A DNA stretch of 64,000 nucleotides from Flexivirga oryzae (GCF_014190805.1 NZ_JACHVQ010000001.1:1488001-1552000); one strand, 5' to 3'; counted from the first letter of the stretch, positions 15,426 through 24,778 are shown. Translations and numbers: made by a program. Notes: a model not told the origin generated them from the sequence alone.

Positions 15426-16321
15426 CCGATCAAGCAGTGACCGGAGTCGACGTCGACGAGCAGCCGACCGGTGCACACAACGCCGAGGCGGCCAGCTTCG
15501 GCGGCATCGGGATGCAGCTCGCCGGCTACGTCGCGATGTTCCTGGTGTTCCTGCTCGTTGCCGCGCCGCTGTTCTGGATCGTGATCACGTCGTTCAAGGA
15601 GCGACCGGACATCTACACGCAGCCGGCGCAGTGGTTGCCGGCGCACCCCACCACCGACGGCTACCACTCGGCGACCACCCAGATCGAGTTCTGGCACTAC
15701 TTCCGCAACTCGGTCATCATCACCGCCATCCTGTCGATCGCCAAGATCATCCTCGGCGTCATCAGTGCATACGCCTTGTCACTGCTGCGTTTCCCCGGCC
15801 GCAACCTGCTGTTCCTGATCATCATCGCGGCCCTCATGGTCCCCAACCAGATCACCGTGATCTCCAACTACGCGCTGGTCAGCCAGCTGGGCTGGCGCAA
15901 CACCTACCAGGGGATCATCCTGCCGCTGGCAGGGGTCGCGTTCGGCACCTTCCTGATGCGCAACCAGTTCCTCTCGGTCCCGGGCGAGATCATCGAGGCG
16001 GCCCGCCTCGACGGTGCCGGACCGCTGAAGATGCTCTGGCGCGTCGTGCTCCCGATGTCCTGGCCGACGCTGATCGCGTTCTCGATCATCACCGTCGTCA
16101 ACGAGTGGAACGAATACCTGTGGCCGTTCCTGATGTCCGACGACAGCCGCACCGGCACCCTGCCGATCGGGCTGACCCACCTGCAGAACACCGACGGCAT
16201 CACCAACTGGGGACCGGTCATGGCGGCAACGGTGCTCGCCATGCTCCCGGTGCTGATCGTCTTCCTCGCACTTCAACGACACATGATCAAGGGCCTCACG
16301 GCCGGCGCGGTCAAGGGCTGA
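15422..16321 (+). CDS. ugpE: ABC importer permease, UgpE-like
   Basis: A 299-residue partner permease with six helices and the EAA loop IEAARLDGAGPLKMLWRVVLP. The family segment TVVNEWNEYLWPF in the last third is typical of the UgpE/MalG branch. It pairs with the upstream permease to form the membrane channel. The longer open frame upstream of ATG 15422 is not used, since the ATGA overlap with the previous stop gives a natural start. Confidence 0.85.
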   Translation: MTDQAVTGVDVDEQPTGAHNAEAASFGGIGMQLAGYVAMFLVFLLVAAPLFWIVITSFKERPDIYTQPAQWLPAHPTTDGYHSATTQIEFWHYFRNSVIITAILSIAKIILGVISAYALSLLRFPGRNLLFLIIIAALMVPNQITVISNYALVSQLGWRNTYQGIILPLAGVAFGTFLMRNQFLSVPGEIIEAARLDGAGPLKMLWRVVLPMSWPTLIAFSIITVVNEWNEYLWPFLMSDDSRTGTLPIGLTHLQNTDGITNWGPVMAATVLAMLPVLIVFLALQRHMIKGLTAGAVKG

Positions 16322-16353
16322 ACCCCTTGACGCACAACACAAAGGAGAAACTC

Positions 16354-17664
16354 ATGTCCAACCTGACACGCCGCGGGCTCGTCGGAGCAGCGGGTGGCGC
16401 GGCACTGGCCACCGGTCTGGCGGCCTGCGCCGGCACCGGCTCGGACTCGTCCGACAAGGGTGGCGGCGGCGACTCCAACACCATCGACTTCTGGAGCAAC
16501 CACCCGGGCACCTCGACCGCCGTCGAGAAGAAGATCATCGCCGCCTTCGAGAAGAAGTACCCGGACCTGAAGGTCAAGCTGACCGACGCCGGTAAGGACT
16601 ACGAAGAGGTCGGGCAGAAGTTCAACGCCGCGCTCGCCGGTGGCAACCTGCCGGACGTGATCGTCACCTCCGACGTCACCTGGTTCAACTTCGCGCTCAA
16701 CAACCGCTTCGTCGACATCGGCGCCCTGTTCAAGAAGCACGGGCTGTCCACCGACGACTACGTCGACGGCCTCTACGCCGACTACCAGTACGACGGCAAG
16801 CACTACGCGATTCCCTACGCCCGCTCGACGGTGCTGTTCATGTACAACAAGGACGCCTTCAAGAAGGCCGGCCTGCCGGACCGCTCGCCGAAGTCGTGGG
16901 ACGAGTTCACCCAGTGGGCGCCGAAGCTGAACGCCGCCATGGGCAGCGGCAAGCACGCGCTGATCCTCGACGACGGAGCCGACTACCTGGACTGGACCTT
17001 CCAGTCCATCGCGTGGACGTACGGCGGCGGCTACTCCAAGGGATGGAAGCCGACCTTCACCGACCCGAACACGGTCAAGGCCGCCAAGGTGCTGCAGGGC
17101 TGGGCGAAGAACGGTTACGTGAAGACCTCGGCGGACTCGGCGAGCGACTTCGGTGCCGGCCTGGGCGCAGTCCTGCTGGAGTCCACCGGAAACCTCGGCG
17201 GGCTCACCGACCTCAAGTTCGAACTGGGAGCCGGGTTCGTCCCCGCCCCGGGCGGGAAGAAGTGCTGCCCGACGGGTGGCGCCGGCGTCGCCATACCCTC
17301 CGGCATCTCCGCGGCGCGTCAGGCGAACGCCGCGAAGTTCGTGGAGTTCCTGACCAACCCCGAGAACACCGTGCTGTTCACCCAGGCGACCGGATACATG
17401 CCGGTGCGCAAGTCGGCACTGAAGCTGCCGGACGAGGTGGCCTACCTGAAGAAGAACCCCAACTTCAAGGTTGCCGTCAACCAGCTGCCGAAGACCCGGC
17501 CGCAGGACTACGCCCGGGTCTTCGTGCCCGGCGGTGGGGCGGACATCGGCCAGGCGCTGGACAAGATCGTCGCGGGTTCGGACGTCGAGTCGACGATGAA
17601 GGCGCTCGACGCGACCATCACCAAGTCGTACAACTCGCAGGTGAAGCCGAAGCTCAAGGCCTGA
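16354..17664 (+). CDS. ugpB: ABC importer substrate-binding lipoprotein, UgpB-like
   Basis: A 436-residue extracellular binding protein. The signal peptide has a Tat-like TRRGLVG start and the lipobox LAAC (Cys about 26), so it should be membrane-anchored by a lipid. The mature part reads as a family-1 sugar-binding fold (TIDFWSNHPG start, then DVTWFNFALNNRF). An AAAGGAG ribosome site lies seven bases before ATG 16354. A KCCPTGGAG segment with two adjacent Cys is seen where UgpB-like proteins bind ligand. Confidence 0.88.
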   Translation: MSNLTRRGLVGAAGGAALATGLAACAGTGSDSSDKGGGGDSNTIDFWSNHPGTSTAVEKKIIAAFEKKYPDLKVKLTDAGKDYEEVGQKFNAALAGGNLPDVIVTSDVTWFNFALNNRFVDIGALFKKHGLSTDDYVDGLYADYQYDGKHYAIPYARSTVLFMYNKDAFKKAGLPDRSPKSWDEFTQWAPKLNAAMGSGKHALILDDGADYLDWTFQSIAWTYGGGYSKGWKPTFTDPNTVKAAKVLQGWAKNGYVKTSADSASDFGAGLGAVLLESTGNLGGLTDLKFELGAGFVPAPGGKKCCPTGGAGVAIPSGISAARQANAAKFVEFLTNPENTVLFTQATGYMPVRKSALKLPDEVAYLKKNPNFKVAVNQLPKTRPQDYARVFVPGGGADIGQALDKIVAGSDVESTMKALDATITKSYNSQVKPKLKA

Positions 17665-17667
17665 CCG

Positions 17668-18744
17668 ATGGCATCGGTGTATTTCGACGGGGCGACCCGA
17701 CTGCACAAGGGCAATTCGAAGCCGTCGGTGGACCGCGTGACGCTGGACATCCAGGACGGCGAATTCCTGGTGCTGGTCGGGCCGTCCGGTTGTGGGAAGT
17801 CGACCACGCTGCGGATGCTCGCCGGCCTGGAGCCGGTCGACAAGGGCCGGGTGCTGATCGACGGGCACGACCAGAAGGGCGTGCGGCCGCGGGACCGGGA
17901 CGTGGCGATGGTGTTCCAGAGTTACGCCCTCTACCCGAACATGAGCGCCGAGGAGAACATGGCGTTCGCCCTGCGCAACGCCGGTATGGGCAAGGCCGAG
18001 GCGCACCAACGCGTCGTGGAGGCAGCCGAGATCCTGGAACTCGCCCCGTTGCTGAAACGCAAACCGGGGCAGATGTCCGGCGGCCAGCGGCAGCGTGTGG
18101 CGATGGGTCGCGCGATCGTGCGCAACCCGAAGGTGTTCTGCATGGACGAGCCGCTGTCCAACCTGGACGCGAAGCTGCGGGTCTCGACGCGCGCCCAGAT
18201 CGCCGCGCTGCAGCGGCGTCTCGGGGTCACCACGGTCTACGTGACGCACGACCAGACCGAGGCGATGACGATGGGACACCGTGTCGCCGTGCTGCAGGAC
18301 GGGGTGCTGCAACAGGTCGACACACCGGAGGAGCTCTACGACCGTCCCCGCAACACGTTCGTCGCGGGTTTCATCGGCTCGCCGGCGATCAACCTCATCG
18401 ACGCCGGAGTCCGCGACGGACGAGCCGAATTCTTCGGTGCTTCAGTGCCGTTGGAGCGCGAACAGGGAGGTTCGGCGGAACGCGTGACGATCGGTGTCCG
18501 GCCCGAGTCGTGGACCATCAGCGACGCACTCCACAAGGACGGCGTCGCGCTCAAGGTCGACATGGTCGAGTCGCTCGGTGCGGAAGTCTTCGTGTACGGC
18601 GAGCCGGAGGTGGGCGGTGACGCGCCACGGCTCACCGTGCGCACCGACAAGAAGCACCGCCCCGAGGTCGGTGACATCGTGCGGGTCACTCCGGCCGCCG
18701 AGGAGGTGCACGTCTTCGACGCAGCTACGGGCGATCGGCTCTGA
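17668..18744 (+). CDS. ugpC: ABC importer ATPase, UgpC/MsmX-like
   Basis: A 358-residue ATPase with Walker A GPSGCGKST (about 38-46), Q-loop VFQSYALYPNM, signature MSGGQRQR, Walker B VFCMDEPLSNLDAKLR and H-loop YVTHDQTEA. The C-terminal TOBE-like domain (from about 285) marks the carbohydrate-type MalK/UgpC branch. It starts three bases after the binding-protein stop and completes the transporter. Confidence 0.92.
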   Translation: MASVYFDGATRLHKGNSKPSVDRVTLDIQDGEFLVLVGPSGCGKSTTLRMLAGLEPVDKGRVLIDGHDQKGVRPRDRDVAMVFQSYALYPNMSAEENMAFALRNAGMGKAEAHQRVVEAAEILELAPLLKRKPGQMSGGQRQRVAMGRAIVRNPKVFCMDEPLSNLDAKLRVSTRAQIAALQRRLGVTTVYVTHDQTEAMTMGHRVAVLQDGVLQQVDTPEELYDRPRNTFVAGFIGSPAINLIDAGVRDGRAEFFGASVPLEREQGGSAERVTIGVRPESWTISDALHKDGVALKVDMVESLGAEVFVYGEPEVGGDAPRLTVRTDKKHRPEVGDIVRVTPAAEEVHVFDAATGDRL

Positions 18745-18779
18745 CGCCGACGACCAACCTGCGGGTCACGGGTCGGTTC

Positions 18780-19982
18780 GTGCTCGCGATCCTCGTGGTC
18801 GGTGTGGTCGCGGGCGTCAGCGGTGCGCTGCTCACCTTGTTGCTGCACCTCACGCAGCACGCGGTGTTCGGGGTCGTGGGTACCTCGTTCGCCCAGGAGG
18901 TCCGGGAGGCGCCGCCACTGCGTCGCCTGCTCGGTATGGCGGTCGCCGGTGGCGTCGTCGGCGTCGCGTGGTGGCAGCTGCGCCGGCGGTTCGACGTGGT
19001 GACGGTCCGGACCGCGCTGGCTGATCCACCGGCTCGCCTCCCGCTCCGGTCGACCACGTTGGACGCGGTGACGCAGATCGTGGCGGTCGGCGCGGGTGCC
19101 TCGTTGGGCAGAGAAGGTGCGCCGCGCCAGTTAGCCGCGGCGCTGGCCGAGGTGATCAGTGCACGGCTCGGCCTGGACGCGCAGCACCGGCGCGTCCTGC
19201 TCGGCTGCGCGGCAGGTGCCGGCCTCGCGGCGCTCTACAACGCTCCAGTGGCGGGCGGACTGTTCACGGTCGAGATCGTCCTGGCGACAGTCGATTACGT
19301 GGCGATCTCGGCTGCTGGGCTGTCTTCGTGCATCGCCGTCGTCGTGGCATGGCCGGTGGTGGGCCGCAGCGCGATCTACCAACTCGGCACCCACACCACT
19401 GCGCCGGGCGTCTGGCTCTGGGCCGTGCTCGCGGGGCCGATCTGCACGGTTGCCGGGCGAGGTTTCGTCCGGCTGATGGACGTGGCGCGGCGCGGCGGTC
19501 CACAGCGGCCGACCCGCGTCCTTCCGCTGCACGTCACGGGCGCGATGGCGGTGGTCGGTGCGGTCGCCATGGTCCTGCCCGGGGTGACCGGCAACGGCAA
19601 GAGCGTGTTGGAGGCCCTGGTCGGCCGGGGCGGCCTGTCGGCGGGTGTCCTGGTGGCCCTGCTCATCGCCAAGCCTCTGGTGACGGCCCTCTGCCTGCGA
19701 GGCGGCCTGGTCGGCGGCCTGATCACGCCGTCCATGGCCACCGGCGGTTCGCTCGGTGCGTTGGTCGCCGTGTTGCTCGGGCACACGCAGGGCGGGGTGA
19801 CGATGATCGTGTGCGCCATGGTCGGCGCCGCCGCGATGCTCGCCACGACCCAACGGGCGCCGGTCATGGCCGGCGCGTTCATGCTCGAGATATCCCAGTC
19901 ACCGCCGGCACTGTGGGCCCCTGTTGCCATCGCCGTCTGCGGTGTGTGGTTGACGAACAGGTGGTGGCCGGCGCGAAAATAG
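18780..19982 (+). CDS. ClC-family chloride channel/transporter
   Basis: A 400-residue polytopic protein of the voltage-gated chloride channel family. GREGAPRQ (around residue 109-116) corresponds to the GREGP motif with the gating Glu, with Ala then Pro in place of the usual Pro-X-V. Chloride channel cores of this length without CBS domains are common in actinobacteria. The start is uncertain; GTG 18780 is used, though the frame is open back to the ugpC stop. A TTA leucine codon follows the GREGAPRQ motif. Its stop TAG is part of the first TAGTTG of the MarR operator region. Confidence 0.85.
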   Translation: MLAILVVGVVAGVSGALLTLLLHLTQHAVFGVVGTSFAQEVREAPPLRRLLGMAVAGGVVGVAWWQLRRRFDVVTVRTALADPPARLPLRSTTLDAVTQIVAVGAGASLGREGAPRQLAAALAEVISARLGLDAQHRRVLLGCAAGAGLAALYNAPVAGGLFTVEIVLATVDYVAISAAGLSSCIAVVVAWPVVGRSAIYQLGTHTTAPGVWLWAVLAGPICTVAGRGFVRLMDVARRGGPQRPTRVLPLHVTGAMAVVGAVAMVLPGVTGNGKSVLEALVGRGGLSAGVLVALLIAKPLVTALCLRGGLVGGLITPSMATGGSLGALVAVLLGHTQGGVTMIVCAMVGAAAMLATTQRAPVMAGAFMLEISQSPPALWAPVAIAVCGVWLTNRWWPARK

Positions 19983-20016
19983 TTGTGCGTCTATAATAGT
20001 TGTGTGCAACCAACTA
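19980..20016. promoter_or_regulatory. Promoter and operator of the MarR/MFS operon
   Basis: A consensus -10 box TATAAT lies at 19992-19997. TAGTTG occurs at 19980-19985 and 19997-20002, and the second copy pairs with CAACTA at 20011-20016 across eight bases. The palindrome overlaps both the -10 and the start codon, so a bound MarR dimer would block initiation directly. No convincing -35 at normal spacing is seen. Confidence 0.75.
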
Positions 20017-20441
20017 AAACCACGCCGGTCGGTGTCTGGCTGAACCTGGCGGCGCTGGTGATGGACAACAAGTGGCTGGTCCGGGATCTGTTGCAGGACC
20101 GCACGGGTGGTATGCCGTGGAACGGCTATCGCGTGCTGCGCCGGGTCGAGCGGGAGCCGATGTCCCAGGGCGAGCTCGCCGAGCGCATGGACATCGACGC
20201 ACCGGCCGCGTCGGTGCTGGTGACCGATCTGGTCGGCCGGGGGTATGTCGAGCGTGTCACGGATCCGGGTGACGGCCGCCGCAAGCTGGTGCGCATCACC
20301 GGTGCCGGCCGAGGCCTCCTCGAGGGTCTGCGGTCGGCCGCGGACGTCATACCACCCCCGGTGTCGACCCTCACGCTGAGCGAGCGCCGTGAACTGACCC
20401 GACTGATCGAGAAGATGCGGGAGGCGAGCGAGCATGCCTGA
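20004..20441 (+). CDS. MarR-family transcriptional regulator
   Basis: A 145-residue winged-helix regulator with MSQGELAERMDIDAPAASVLVTDLVGRGYVER as recognition helix region and the wing DPGDGRRKLVRIT. GTG 20004 lies six bases downstream of TATAAT, so the transcript is probably leaderless. The next gene, an MFS exporter, overlaps its end by eight bases. The classical arrangement is a MarR repressor controlling its own drug exporter in response to the drug; that role is inferred from the arrangement. Confidence 0.9.
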   Translation: MQPTKTTPVGVWLNLAALVMDNKWLVRDLLQDRTGGMPWNGYRVLRRVEREPMSQGELAERMDIDAPAASVLVTDLVGRGYVERVTDPGDGRRKLVRITGAGRGLLEGLRSAADVIPPPVSTLTLSERRELTRLIEKMREASEHA

Positions 20442-21858
20442 TGTCGAACTCTCGCGCGGCCGCCGCTTCGGGGTGCTGGCGATCTGCTGCATGAGCCTGT
20501 TCATCGTCGGCATCGACTCCACCGGCGTGAACCTGGCCATTCCGTCGATCGGACGGCAACTGGGAGCCAGCGACTCACAACTGCAATGGGTCATCGATGC
20601 CTACACGCTGGTGCTGGCCAGTCTGCTGATGCTCTCCGGATCGACCGGTGACCGGCTCGGTCGCCGACGGGTGTTCCAGATCGGGCTGGTGCTCTTCGGC
20701 ATCGGGTCGATCTGCTGTTCCCTGGCACTCAGCCCGGGTCTGCTGATCGGCGCTCGGATGCTGCAGGCCGTCGGTGGGTCGATGCTCAACCCGGTCGCGA
20801 TGTCCATCATCACCAATACATTCCGCGATCCTCGCGAACGCGCGCAGGCGATCGGCATGTGGGGTGGCGTCATCGGACTGTCCATGGCGCTCGGTCCGGT
20901 GATCGGTGGCGCGTTGGTCGCCGGCATCGGCTGGCGCGCGATCTTCTGGATCAACGTTCCAGTCGTCGTCGCCGCCGTGCTGCTGACTCAGCTGTTCGTG
21001 CCCGAGTCGCGTGCCGATCGGGTGCGCCGCCTGGACCCCGTGGCGCAGGGCCTGGTGATCGTGATGTTGGCGGCGGTCACCTACGCGATCATCGAAGGCG
21101 GTTCGCAGGGCTGGGGCTCGATCGTGATCGTGGCGTGTTTCGCGCTGACCGTGGTTGCGGTTGCCGCGTTGATCGGCTGGGAGCTGCACCGGGAGGAGCC
21201 GCTGCTCGATCCGCGGTTCTTCCGGAGCATCCCGTTCAGCGGAGCGGTGGTCTCCGCGGTGGTCGGGTTCTGCGCGATGGCCGGCTTCCTCTTCCTGAAC
21301 ACGCTGTATCTGCAGGACGTTCGGGGCATGTCGGCGCTGCACGCCGGGCTGATGACGTTGCCCATGGCGGTGTCGGTCGCGTTGTTCGCACCCGTGTCGG
21401 GTCGCATCGTCGGCGACCACGGGGTGCGCGTGCCGATGTGCATCTCCGGTCTCGGCATCGGTCTCAGTGCGGTGATGTTGCTGCGGATCGACAACACCAC
21501 GAGTCTGGTCTACCTCGGTGTCGCCTACCTGCTCTTCGGCATCGGCTTCGGCATGCTCAACGCTCCCATCACGAACTCCGCGATGGCGGGTATGCCGCGG
21601 CAGCAGGCGGGCGTTGCGGCGGCTATCGCCTCCACCAGCCGCCAGGTCGGCGGATCGCTCGGCGTTGCAGTGCTACCCGCGATCGCGTTCGGGCACATGC
21701 ACGGGGACATGACCCATGGCCTGGCCGTCGCGACGCATCCCGCGTGGGTCGTCATGCTGGCGTGCGCGGTGGTGCTGTTCCTGCTCGGCTTCGTCCTCAC
21801 CGGCGGAGTGGCGTTGCGCTCGGGGCAGCGGGTGGCCGTCGAGCTGGGCAGCTCCTGA
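20434..21858 (+). CDS. MFS drug exporter, DHA2 (EmrB/QacA-like, 14-helix) family
   Basis: A 474-residue transporter with about 14 hydrophobic helices. Motif A is GSTGDRLGRRR (about 68-78) and motif C-type glycines (GLSMALGPVIGG) occur in helix 5. Asp in helix 1 (GIDSTGVNLAIPSIG) matches the D1 motif of DHA2 exporters. It is coupled to the upstream MarR gene. The exported compound is unknown. Confidence 0.9.
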   Translation: MPDVELSRGRRFGVLAICCMSLFIVGIDSTGVNLAIPSIGRQLGASDSQLQWVIDAYTLVLASLLMLSGSTGDRLGRRRVFQIGLVLFGIGSICCSLALSPGLLIGARMLQAVGGSMLNPVAMSIITNTFRDPRERAQAIGMWGGVIGLSMALGPVIGGALVAGIGWRAIFWINVPVVVAAVLLTQLFVPESRADRVRRLDPVAQGLVIVMLAAVTYAIIEGGSQGWGSIVIVACFALTVVAVAALIGWELHREEPLLDPRFFRSIPFSGAVVSAVVGFCAMAGFLFLNTLYLQDVRGMSALHAGLMTLPMAVSVALFAPVSGRIVGDHGVRVPMCISGLGIGLSAVMLLRIDNTTSLVYLGVAYLLFGIGFGMLNAPITNSAMAGMPRQQAGVAAAIASTSRQVGGSLGVAVLPAIAFGHMHGDMTHGLAVATHPAWVVMLACAVVLFLLGFVLTGGVALRSGQRVAVELGSS

Positions 21859-21900
21859 GCCCCTGCAGCGGCCGTTCCGGCCCGGCATAGCCTGGACCGC

Positions 21901-23058
21901 ATGACGTTGACCCTTGCCGACGCGGGAGCGCTGGTCGACCGGTTCGCCGGTCCGCTGCTGGCCGACGGGTCGCTCGGAGCCGATGACCGCGTGGCGTCCG
22001 TGTGCAGCCTCGGGTGGTACGACGCGCCGACGGCGGCATCGCTGGGTCGCCAGATCCGGGGTTCGCTGCGGTCCGAGACTCTCGCCCACAGCCTGGATGC
22101 TGCACTGGGCCGGCCGGATTCACGGCCCATCGCTCTGCGCACGCAGCTGGACGCCTGGTCGTTGGTGCTCGACCCGTGGTTCAACCAGCCGCGACTGCGC
22201 TTCCACCCACGGCACACGCGCGGCGGCGGGCGTGCGCTGGTGATCGACTGGCGCGTCGATCGTGAGGTGTTGCTGTTCGCCGCGTCGGACGGTCGTCTGA
22301 GGTGGTTGGTGAGTCTGCCCGTCCAGCTCGGCGACGAACTGCCGCGCCCTCTCGCGGGTTATGAACCGGATGAGTTCCACGCATTGGCAACGCAACTGGG
22401 CTGGCGTCCGGGGACCGACGCTCGTGCGTTCGCGGTTGCCCTGGCAAGTCGGTGGACCGGCGCCGATCTGACCGCCGACACCTTCGGCGGGCGGCACCGG
22501 CGGGTGTCGTTCCGGGACCTGGACTCGCCGCCCACTTCGAGGATCGAGCGTGCGCGTGGGCTCGGACTGACCCCACTCGGTGGCGACCTGAACGCGATCA
22601 ACCGCACGATGTGGCTGAGTCTCGCCGTCGGTTCGGAGATCCCCGATCCCGACGATCTGCGGCTGGTCAGCCGCTCTGCGGCACAGGTTGCATTGGCGAT
22701 GGCCGACGCGGCATTGCGCGACGAACTGCGGGACACCGTCGACGCCATGAACCAGACCGGCGGGGAGCCATCGCAGGAGGTGCGGCGGCATCTGCTGGCG
22801 CGCGCGGATCGGCTCGCTGCGGCGCCGGGTGGAGCAGTGCGTGCCGCAATCGTGCGCACGGTGGCGGCGGGGCAGTTGGACGACGCGTTCGGCAGCGCCA
22901 CGGAGGCCGTGCAGGCATGTCCGGTCGTCTCCGGCGCGGCAGCACCGGCGGATCTGTCACCGGGTGAGGCGGACGCACTGGAGCTGTTGCGGGAGGCAGT
23001 ACGCGATGCACACGAATTCGGTTATGGACAGCGCGACCGACGAGAGGACGTCTTCTGA
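21901..23058 (+). CDS. Protein of unknown function, coupled to lipoate ligase
   Basis: A 385-residue, mostly soluble protein with no family that I recognise. It has no signal peptide or membrane helix. The middle part contains a Trp-rich stretch (WSLVLDPWFNQPRLRF), and the last 130 residues look helical and acidic. ATG 21901 lies seven bases after TAGCCT (21888-21893), suggesting a leaderless mRNA. Its stop overlaps the ATG of the lipoate ligase gene, which in turn overlaps the GNAT gene, so the three should be co-translated. A link with lipoylation is possible but unproven. Confidence 0.8.
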   Translation: MTLTLADAGALVDRFAGPLLADGSLGADDRVASVCSLGWYDAPTAASLGRQIRGSLRSETLAHSLDAALGRPDSRPIALRTQLDAWSLVLDPWFNQPRLRFHPRHTRGGGRALVIDWRVDREVLLFAASDGRLRWLVSLPVQLGDELPRPLAGYEPDEFHALATQLGWRPGTDARAFAVALASRWTGADLTADTFGGRHRRVSFRDLDSPPTSRIERARGLGLTPLGGDLNAINRTMWLSLAVGSEIPDPDDLRLVSRSAAQVALAMADAALRDELRDTVDAMNQTGGEPSQEVRRHLLARADRLAAAPGGAVRAAIVRTVAAGQLDDAFGSATEAVQACPVVSGAAAPADLSPGEADALELLREAVRDAHEFGYGQRDRREDVF

Positions 23059-24107
23059 TGCGCGGTGAGTACAAGGTCCCCGGCGGCAAACTCGTCGCCG
23101 TCGACGTCGAGGTCGAATCAGGCCGGTTGGCAGGTGTTTCGGTGTCGGGCGACTTCTTCCTCGAGCCCGACGAAGCACTGGAGGACATCGACGCGGCACT
23201 GACGGGCATGCCCGCGGACGCCTCCGTCGACCAGTTGGCCGGTGCCATCACCGGTGCCCTCGACCCCGGGGTGAGCCTCATCGGCTTCAGCGCCGACGCG
23301 GTCGGCGTGGCGGTGCGTCGTGCGTTGGGCAAGGCGACCGGGTGGGACGACCACACGTTCGACGTCATACCGGCCACGGTCCTGCCACCGGTCGAACACG
23401 TCGCGCTCGACGAGGTCATCGCCCACGAGGTGGCTGCCGGCACGCGGCCGCCGACCCTGCGTTTCTGGGACTGGGACTCACCGCTGGTGGTCATCGGCTC
23501 GTTCCAGAGCTACCGCAACGAGATCGATCCGGAGGGTGCGGCACGGCACGGGATCGATGTTGTGCGAAGGGTTTCCGGCGGCGGAGCGATGTTCATGGAG
23601 CCCGGCAACTGCATCACCTACTCACTGGTGGTGCCGTCGTCGATGGTCGAAGGGCTGAGTTTCGAGCGCTCCTACGCCTTCCTCGACGAGTGGGTCATGG
23701 CCGCACTCGCGGAGGTCGGTGTCAACGCACACTACGTGCCGCTCAACGACATCGCGTCCGACAAGGGCAAGATCGCCGGTGCCGCGCAGAAGCGGTTCGC
23801 CGACGGCGCCGTGCTGCATCACGTGACGATGGCCTACGACATCGACGCCGACAAGATGCTGGAGGTGCTGCGCATCGGTCGCGAGAAGATGTCGGACAAG
23901 GGCACCAAGAGCGCGAACAAACGGGTGGACCCGATGCGTTCGCAGACCGGCCTGCCGCGCGAGCAGATCCTGGAGACCTTCACCAAGTCGTTCCTCGCGA
24001 GCTACCGCAGCCGGCTGTCGGCATACACCGACGACGAGCTGACCGAGGCCCGCCGCCTCGTCGACGAGAAGTTCGGCACCGCGGAGTGGACGCATCGCGT
24101 GGCATGA
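23058..24107 (+). CDS. Lipoate-protein ligase with N-terminal accessory domain
   Basis: A 349-residue lipoate-protein ligase A family enzyme, which attaches lipoate to carrier domains of 2-oxoacid dehydrogenases or GcvH. The catalytic domain (about residue 115 onward) shows VVRRVSGGGAMFMEPGN, with the RR-GG lipoate-binding loop, and GKIAGAAQKR with the adenylate-contacting Lys. The first 85 residues resemble the LplA accessory domain (start MRGEYKVPGGKLV), which is C-terminal in E. coli LplA. This is therefore a reversed domain order, or alternatively a fused LplB-type subunit. Confidence 0.85.
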   Translation: MRGEYKVPGGKLVAVDVEVESGRLAGVSVSGDFFLEPDEALEDIDAALTGMPADASVDQLAGAITGALDPGVSLIGFSADAVGVAVRRALGKATGWDDHTFDVIPATVLPPVEHVALDEVIAHEVAAGTRPPTLRFWDWDSPLVVIGSFQSYRNEIDPEGAARHGIDVVRRVSGGGAMFMEPGNCITYSLVVPSSMVEGLSFERSYAFLDEWVMAALAEVGVNAHYVPLNDIASDKGKIAGAAQKRFADGAVLHHVTMAYDIDADKMLEVLRIGREKMSDKGTKSANKRVDPMRSQTGLPREQILETFTKSFLASYRSRLSAYTDDELTEARRLVDEKFGTAEWTHRVA

Positions 24108-24748
24108 GCACCGTTCTGACGGATCGCCTTCGGTTGGAACCGGTTTCGCTGGACAGCGCCGACGACCTGCACCTCGTGCTCACCGACCCGGCCGTCTGGC
24201 CGTGGTACGCCGAACGCTGCCCGACCCGCAGTGAGGTGCGCACGCTGGCGAGTCGTATGGCGGACGGGTGGCGGCTGCACGGCGTCCACAAGTTGATTGC
24301 CTACGACCGGTCGACGAGGGAGGTCATCGGCCGCGGAGGACTGTCGCGCACACCGGTCGACGCGGACTGGGCGCAGGTCCATCGGTTCCTTCCGCAGGAA
24401 CCGTGCGCGCTCGAGCCGTACCGCACGAAGGAGCCGTTCGTCGCGCACGCGAACTGGTTGGAGCTGGGATGGGCCGTCCGGGAACGGTTCTGGGGACACG
24501 GATATGCGGCTGAGATCGGTCGCGCCGGTCTGGCGTTCGCTTTCGATCGGCTGCAGATGCGTGCCGTGGTCTCGTGCACAGCGCGTAGCAACGTGCGGTC
24601 GAGCGCAGTGATGGAGCGTATCGGGATGTCGTACGCCGGTGAGGTACGCAGCCCCGGCGTCGTCCCGGGCAGCCCGGCGCGCGACGAGACGGCGTTCGCC
24701 ACGTGCGTGCTGCTGCGCGGCCAGTGGGGGGTGGGGTCGGGTCGCTGA
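24104..24748 (+). CDS. GNAT-family N-acetyltransferase (RimJ/RimL-like)
   Basis: A 214-residue acetyltransferase of the Acetyltransf_3 type, starting TDRLRLEPVSLDSADDL, with the acetyl-CoA loop WAVRERFWGHGYAAEIGRAG and SNVRSSAVMERIGMSY. Relatives acetylate the N-terminus of ribosomal proteins or small amines; the target is unknown. Its ATG overlaps the lipoate ligase stop (ATGA). A small hairpin follows at 24764-24778. Confidence 0.87.
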   Translation: MSTVLTDRLRLEPVSLDSADDLHLVLTDPAVWPWYAERCPTRSEVRTLASRMADGWRLHGVHKLIAYDRSTREVIGRGGLSRTPVDADWAQVHRFLPQEPCALEPYRTKEPFVAHANWLELGWAVRERFWGHGYAAEIGRAGLAFAFDRLQMRAVVSCTARSNVRSSAVMERIGMSYAGEVRSPGVVPGSPARDETAFATCVLLRGQWGVGSGR

Positions 24749-24763
24749 CTCCGATTCCGATGA

Positions 24764-24778
24764 GGAGCGTAGCGCTCC
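24764..24778. terminator. Short hairpin between convergent GNAT and ThrE-like genes
   Basis: GGAGCG-TAG-CGCTCC is a perfect 6-bp stem with a 3-base loop in the 120-base convergent gap. No T tract follows on either side, so the terminator role is positional. The rest of the gap (24779-24868) shows nothing notable. Confidence 0.4.
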
